Positions 8,894 to 10,513 of a DNA stretch of 10,513 nucleotides are shown here, piece after piece. How positions within the stretch are numbered: the first letter of the stretch is position 1; every line of letters starts with the position of its first letter. This DNA is from Acidimicrobiia bacterium (GTDB taxonomy: Bacteria; Actinomycetota; Acidimicrobiia; IMCC26256; BP-133), in contig JAICGL010000083.1 of the NCBI GenBank assembly GCA_025923175.1, positions 1 to 10,513 of the forward strand, written 5' to 3'. The notes below the pieces were generated by a model. The model had not been told where the DNA came from and did no database searches. It was given only the letters and a program-made list of their open reading frames with translations. The position numbers and the translations under genes were made by a program.

Positions 8894-9855
8894 AAGAGCT
8901 CGAAAGCTTCGTGGGCGTCGCTCACGAACAGGCTCGGTTGCGGGCCGCCGCCGATCACGTGAAGGGCGCCTCCGACGGCGACGACGGCGACGCCGTGGCG
9001 GGGGACGGCCAGCGTCGCCACGTCCCTCCAGCGCCCGTCCAGGAGGCATTCGACGGATCCGATCGTCCCGTCCGGCGCCTCCCCACCGGCTACGCAGGGA
9101 CGGCCGGCCGGTGTAGCCGCCCCGATCCCGCCGCGTGTTCGCCGCAGCGCCGGCTCTTTCCGCCATTGCCGTTCGCCCGGAGCGAAGGAGGACACAAGGT
9201 CGAGGTTCCCTTCGAGGCTGCGGTACCGGCCGGCGATGGCGTAGGCCCGGCCGCCGGCTCCGGTGGCGGCGAGGTGCTCGGTGGGGTACGGCAGGTCGGG
9301 CCCGGGCTCCCAGGCGGCCGCGCCCAGGCGGAGCACCTCGGTGCGGACTTCGGGGCCGCTGCCGACCCCGCCGACGGCGACGAGGGCGTCGCCGAGCGAA
9401 GCGACGGCCAGTGCGCCCCGCGGGCCGGCCAGGGCGGGCTCGGGTCGCCACGCCGTCTCGCCCCGGCCGAGGCTGATGACGTCGGCCACGGGCTGCCAGT
9501 TCCCGGCGGTTCCGGTGTAGCCGCCCACGACGTAGAGCCGGTCACCGAGGACGCCGGCGGCGGTGTGATGCAACGGTTGCGGCAACCGGGGCCCGGGACT
9601 CCACCGGTCAGAGCCGGGGTCGTAGAAGTCAACCTGGGCGCTCGGCGTGTCGTCCCGGAGCAGGCCGGCCACGACCACGACCTTGCCGTCCCAGAACGAC
9701 CCGGTCACCTCGGTGCGCTGCGGGGCCGGTAACGCCGCCCGGGCCTGCGACGGCACCGGCTCGGGGGACGCCGCGTCATCCGAGCCGCAGCCCACCGTGG
9801 CGGCGAGGGTCACCAGGGCGACGAGAAGAGATCCGGCGCCGGGTCGCCGTAGCAT
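8890..9855 (-). CDS. Kelch-repeat lipoprotein
   Basis: 321 residues from the ATG at 9855. Residues 1-23 are a lipoprotein signal (two Arg, hydrophobic core, lipobox TVGC with Cys23), followed by a short Ala/Pro/Ser linker. From about residue 45 come six kelch-type blades of about 45 residues: pairs such as LYVVGGYTG (107-115), ALVAVGG (157-163), AYAIAGR (204-210), PCVAGGE (253-259) and LHVIGGG (298-304), with upstream W-x-P-x-P-x-LP segments (WSPGPRLP, WRPEPAL, WEPGPDLP, WRKEPAL). The fold is thus a beta-propeller on the outer face of the membrane; such proteins usually bind other proteins or glycans, and no catalytic site is evident. No ribosome-binding site precedes the ATG. An in-frame ATG at 9873, preceded 7 bases away by CAGAAT, would add MFLHGQ and overlap the divergent mutase gene. 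Its function is unknown. Confidence 0.82.
   Translation of the reverse strand: MLRRPGAGSLLVALVTLAATVGCGSDDAASPEPVPSQARAALPAPQRTEVTGSFWDGKVVVVAGLLRDDTPSAQVDFYDPGSDRWSPGPRLPQPLHHTAAGVLGDRLYVVGGYTGTAGNWQPVADVISLGRGETAWRPEPALAGPRGALAVASLGDALVAVGGVGSGPEVRTEVLRLGAAAWEPGPDLPYPTEHLAATGAGGRAYAIAGRYRSLEGNLDLVSSFAPGERQWRKEPALRRTRGGIGAATPAGRPCVAGGEAPDGTIGSVECLLDGRWRDVATLAVPRHGVAVVAVGGALHVIGGGPQPSLFVSDAHEAFELF
9850..9855 (+). promoter_or_regulatory. Candidate -10 element for a leaderless mutase transcript
   Basis: TAGCAT fits TANNNT and ends 6 bases before the mutase ATG at 9862. No ribosome-binding site is present, and an in-frame TAG at 9850-9852 rules out any start further upstream than 9853. The element lies inside the first codons of the divergent kelch gene. 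The -35 region is not recognisable. Confidence 0.35.
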
Positions 9856-9861
9856 TTGACC

Positions 9862-10513
9862 ATGGAGGAACATCAGCTGGATTCTGGCATCGAGGTCCGG
9901 CCTGTCTACACGGCGGAGGATGTCGCCGAGGGGCTCGCCGACCGGTTGGGCAGCCCCGGATCTCCGCCGTACACGCGGGGCGTGTACGAGGAGATGTACC
10001 GGAAGCGGCGCTGGACGATGCGCCAGTACTCCGGGTTCGGGACAGCCGAGGAAACAAACCAGCGGTGGCATTACCTCACCGAGCACGGTTCCACCGGGCT
10101 GTCGACCGCCTTCGACCTGCCCACCCAGATGGGTTACGACTCCGACCACCCCAGGGCGGAAGGAGAGGTCGGGCGGGTCGGCGTCGCCATCTGCTCGCTC
10201 GACGACATGGAATGCCTCCTGGCCGGGCTGCCACTGGACGAGGTGAGCGTCTCAATGACGATCAACTCCACGGCGGCCATCCTCCTGCTGCTCTACGAAC
10301 TGGCGGCCGAGAAGCAGGGCGTACCGTCGGACAAGCTCAGCGGGACGATCCAGCACGATCTGCTGAAGGAGTACATCGCCCGGGGGACCTACATCTTCCC
10401 GCCCCGGCAGTCGATGCGGATCATCACCGACACCTTCGCCTACTGCCAGGAGCGCATCCCCCGGTGGAACACGATCTCCATCTCGGGCTACCACATCCGG
10501 GAGGCGGGCTCGA
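9862..10513 (+). CDS. Methylmalonyl-CoA mutase large (catalytic) subunit, N-terminal part
   Basis: 217 residues are visible; the gene runs off the window. It is the TIM-barrel substrate-binding part of a B12-dependent acyl-CoA mutase, which interconverts methylmalonyl-CoA and succinyl-CoA in propionate metabolism. Landmarks are PYTRGVYEEMY (36-46), WTMRQYSGF (51-59), STAFDLPTQMGYDSDHPR (81-98), VSVSMTIN (128-135), GTIQHDLLKEYIARGTYI (161-178) and ISISGYHIREAG (205-216). The two residues that set acyl specificity in the Propionibacterium enzyme, Tyr89 and Arg207, align with Tyr56 and Arg174 here at the same 118-residue separation, favouring methylmalonyl-CoA over isobutyryl-CoA (Phe and Gln) or 2-hydroxyisobutyryl-CoA (Ile and Gln). 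TIQHD has His where TIQND is usual. The short N-terminus suggests the stand-alone large-subunit type with a separate B12-binding subunit; that part is outside the window. Confidence 0.9.
   Translation, partial: MEEHQLDSGIEVRPVYTAEDVAEGLADRLGSPGSPPYTRGVYEEMYRKRRWTMRQYSGFGTAEETNQRWHYLTEHGSTGLSTAFDLPTQMGYDSDHPRAEGEVGRVGVAICSLDDMECLLAGLPLDEVSVSMTINSTAAILLLLYELAAEKQGVPSDKLSGTIQHDLLKEYIARGTYIFPPRQSMRIITDTFAYCQERIPRWNTISISGYHIREAGS

Noticed and set aside
7718..9451. Long open frame on the minus strand (577 codons) across the dehydrogenase and kelch genes
   Set aside because: Its translation is Arg/Pro/Gly-rich with no recognisable motif, and it lies over two well-supported genes in other frames; this is the usual artefact of high GC content.
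9856..10149. N-terminal extension of the kelch frame into the mutase region
   Set aside because: The extension lacks signal-like or kelch features and would bury a proper lipoprotein signal inside the protein; the mutase is clearly real on the other strand.

Overview
This is a GC-rich window that is almost entirely protein-coding, with GTG and probable CTG starts, heavily overlapping genes and at least two starts that look leaderless. Together with the lipoprotein types, delta-60 repeats, IdeR-like operator candidate and a large-subunit methylmalonyl-CoA mutase, this suggests an actinobacterial chromosome (Actinomycetota; perhaps an uncultured Acidimicrobiia- or Thermoleophilia-like lineage). 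The lineage is an inference, because no rRNA or other phylogenetic marker is present. No tRNA, rRNA, CRISPR array, insertion sequence or phage gene was found, and no gene-free stretch exceeds 300 bases.

Layout. Positions 1-1185 (+) hold the 3' part of a delta-60 repeat protein. It runs tail-to-tail, with a 38-base overlap, into a five-gene operon on the minus strand. In transcription order the operon encodes an Fe(III)-type substrate-binding lipoprotein (7398-6376), a fused two-domain permease (6379-4730), an ABC ATPase (4733-3600), a cupredoxin-like lipoprotein (3624-3073) and a GT-C-like polytopic membrane protein (about 3076-1148). Every junction overlaps, by 4, 4, 25 and 4 bases; the 4-base overlaps read GTGA, ATGA and CTGA. 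Divergent from the operon is a membrane-anchored glucose/sorbosone-dehydrogenase-family protein (7460-8893 +). Its TAG stop shares a palindromic CTAG with the TAG stop of a kelch-type lipoprotein (9855-8890 -). Six bases from the kelch start, and divergent from it, begins the large subunit of a methylmalonyl-CoA mutase (9862 to the window edge, +).

How the genes fit together. The first three operon genes form a complete FbpABC/FutABC-type ferric iron importer. The fourth, a secreted cupredoxin-like lipoprotein with a His, Cys, His, Met ligand set, could handle the redox state of the metal outside the membrane. The 61-base divergent control region (7399-7459) carries a minus-strand -10 (TATAGT), a plus-strand -10 (TAAGAT) and, between and overlapping them, a 19-base site matching 12 of 19 positions of the IdeR/DtxR iron-box consensus. 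The best candidate for an undescribed system here is this iron importer + cupredoxin + GT-C-like protein operon, possibly co-regulated with the divergent quinoprotein-like dehydrogenase. The mutase belongs to propionate/methylmalonyl-CoA metabolism and is probably unrelated.
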